From Paramacrobiotus richtersi (taxonomy: Eukaryota; Tardigrada; Eutardigrada; Parachela; Macrobiotidae), in the NCBI GenBank assembly GCA_034698045.1, contig JAQGAU010000203.1, forward strand, positions 1 to 34,688: 34,688 nucleotides of DNA. The letters run 5' to 3'. This document shows, piece by piece, positions 33,280-34,688 of the stretch; position 1 is the first letter of the stretch, and every line of letters begins with the position of its first letter. The notes beneath the pieces are model-generated. The model saw only the letters and a program-made list of their open reading frames with translations, did no database searches and was not told the origin of the DNA. The position numbers and the translations under genes are program-made.

Positions 33280-34688
33280 ATGTCATCTACACCTTCCACT
33301 TCACGGCCGTCCACTGCACTGTCTCAGAGCAAGACCAAGAGGCGAAAGACCACCAACCAGCCAGACCAACATGTTGTATTCCCTCTCGCTCCTCATTTGC
33401 CATCCGATACCAACGGCGCTGTCCAGTTTGTTCCACATACTCAACAGCCGAAGAAAGCCCGAGACTACCAGAGCTGGACAAAGCAAGAGCAGCAGGTTTT
33501 GCTTGAATGGCTTAGTATCGAGGCCAACTTCAATCGCTGGAAATCAGCAGGCAGGGAAAAAGCAGGAAAATCGAACGCCACCAGCGGAGAGAGAAAATCA
33601 AGCATAGCCAACGCTATTGCAGAACACGTTGCAAAGGAATGTAAAACCAAGCCGCGCAAACCGAAACAGATCACCGATAAACTCGGTACCTGGGAGAAAA
33701 CGTACAAAGAGGCTTATGACTGGCTGAACAATACAGGTGAAGGAGTGAAAGATCCAGAGTTGGATCGCGCAGGAAACCTGCAACTACCAACAATAAAAGG
33801 TACAACACAAGTAAAAAACTACTGTAAACTTTAAAATTTTAAAGTGTATAAAAAACATGAAAACTGTTGTCCTCGTATTATTATCCATCTGCACATCACA
33901 CTATGGCAAAACGGACATCTTACCTTAACTTTAAAATTTTAATTTTTTTAAAACCAGGTTCAATATTTTTTTCCGTGATATCTAACCGAAAAAGTGGGAA
34001 ATGAAGGGTTTTTGAAGAATTTTAAAACTTTGTTTTTTATTATATTAAAATTGGTTTTTGCATCCAGGATTGCGTAATGACTTGTTAATCTAGCGTGGTA
34101 ACTTGTCATAATGTGCATATGTGCTGTAATTGGTCATACAATTAAATGTACCTGTGCATAAGGTGCATGGAACTTGCAAGTATATTTATATGCATGTATG
34201 TATGTGTTTTAATTTCTGTATATATGCATCTGGATGTGACACACTGTACACCTGAATAAATGTTACATACTTTACCAAAGCCTGAGTTTGCATTATTTGT
34301 AGAGGCAGTCCTGAGGCGATGCAGGTTCTTCTACGAATTAGACCCGATCTTCTTTGGGCGTCCTTGCATCATGCCACCAAGCGTTAACGAAACAGGAATG
34401 GACGGATATGACCCGGAAGACTTGCTCTTTGCTCTTTGGACAATCGGCAAATAATACGAGCGAAGCGGACACTTCAGCAGCGACTGGGCAGCCACCGCCG
34501 GTCGCGATCGCCGAGGATGAGGATTTCAGAAGTGCGCATGATAGACGGCTGGATGGGGATGCTGACAGCACCGATTCGGACACGGAAAAACCAGCGCAGA
34601 GTGTGAAGGAAATTAACGGAAATGGGAAGGGCAATAAGCGAAAGCAGCTACCGCCGCCGCCACCGAAGCAGCCTTTGACGTTGTCGGA
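33280..34688 (+). CDS. Myb/SANT-like DNA-binding-domain protein, partial and frameshifted
   Basis: Exon 1 (33280-33799) starts at an ATG giving MSSTPSTSRP; a start 72 bases upstream would add a hydrophobic leader unlikely for a nuclear protein. After a basic KTKRRK segment comes a helical DNA-binding-like domain (YQSWTKQEQQVLLEWL, NRWKSAG, KLGTWEKTYKEAYDWL, TGEGVKDPELD), resembling the Myb/SANT-like domain common in transposon-derived and fungal proteins. A phase-1 donor (AAAG, GTACAA) joins to exon 2 at 34303, reading EAVLRRCRFFYELDPIF, which continues that family's pattern. At about 34432-34445 a tandem GCTCTTTGCTCTTT puts the frame into a TAA at 34453-34455. One base register over, a coding-like acidic, Pro/Lys-rich sequence (QSANNTSEADTS, DADSTDSDTEKP, PPPPPKQP) runs to the window end. 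Either the gene is broken or there is a local error. The family call is moderately sure. Confidence 0.65.
33828..33845. repeat. 18-base AT palindrome
   Basis: actttaaaattttaaagt is a perfect palindrome just inside the intron of the Myb-like gene. The motif aactttaaaatttt recurs 100 bases downstream (about 33927). Confidence 0.7.

Overview
The window is nuclear DNA from an animal. Genes are split by GT-AG introns of about 50 to 1900 bases. It carries an animal-type 7TM receptor, an extracellular MAM domain, a lipocalin and a degenerate LINE retrotransposon. An apparently complete protoporphyrinogen oxidase gene argues against a nematode, since nematodes lack haem synthesis. Compact genes and short introns would suit a small-genome invertebrate such as a tardigrade or arthropod, but the phylum is a guess.

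Layout, left to right. Bases 1-2600 show no convincing gene. A first coding exon of an unknown minus-strand gene lies at 2674-3024. A secreted single-MAM-domain protein (4515-5378, plus) is followed by a five-exon rhodopsin-like GPCR (8695-6500, minus). Next come two tandem paralogous type I membrane proteins, here called receptor A (11524-14855) and receptor B (15428-20816), both plus. A 400-base array of an 8-base satellite (21179-21578) separates them from PPOX (22119-24694, plus, nine exons). A lipocalin (25713-26930, plus) is followed by a small secreted cysteine protein with an apparent frameshift (28286-27611, minus) and a 22-histidine, 82-residue protein (29406-29158, minus). A broken copy of lipocalin exon 4 (30392-30603) abuts a decayed non-LTR retrotransposon (about 30660-32912). 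The window ends inside a gene encoding a Myb/SANT-like domain (from 33280), which carries an apparent frameshift.

The most interesting system is the receptor A/B pair plus the MAM gene. All three share the same upstream promoter-like region and the same signal-peptide exon, each closed by a phase-1 intron, attached to different protein bodies. A and B have identical architecture: signal peptide, an array of two-cysteine repeats (six in A, five in B), one membrane helix, and an Arg/Ser-rich cytoplasmic tail with a PPGY motif. The last two exons, most of the tail, are about 93-95% identical between A and B, while the ectodomains have diverged strongly and differ in repeat number. I do not recognise the ectodomain repeat as a named family. 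Receptor B also has a 31-base tandem duplication that duplicates a splice acceptor, and an intron with an open extension followed by poly(A) signals. Both could yield isoforms without the membrane helix or without the tail.

All exon structures were deduced by eye from splice signals, phase agreement and paralogue comparison. No database search or transcript evidence was available.
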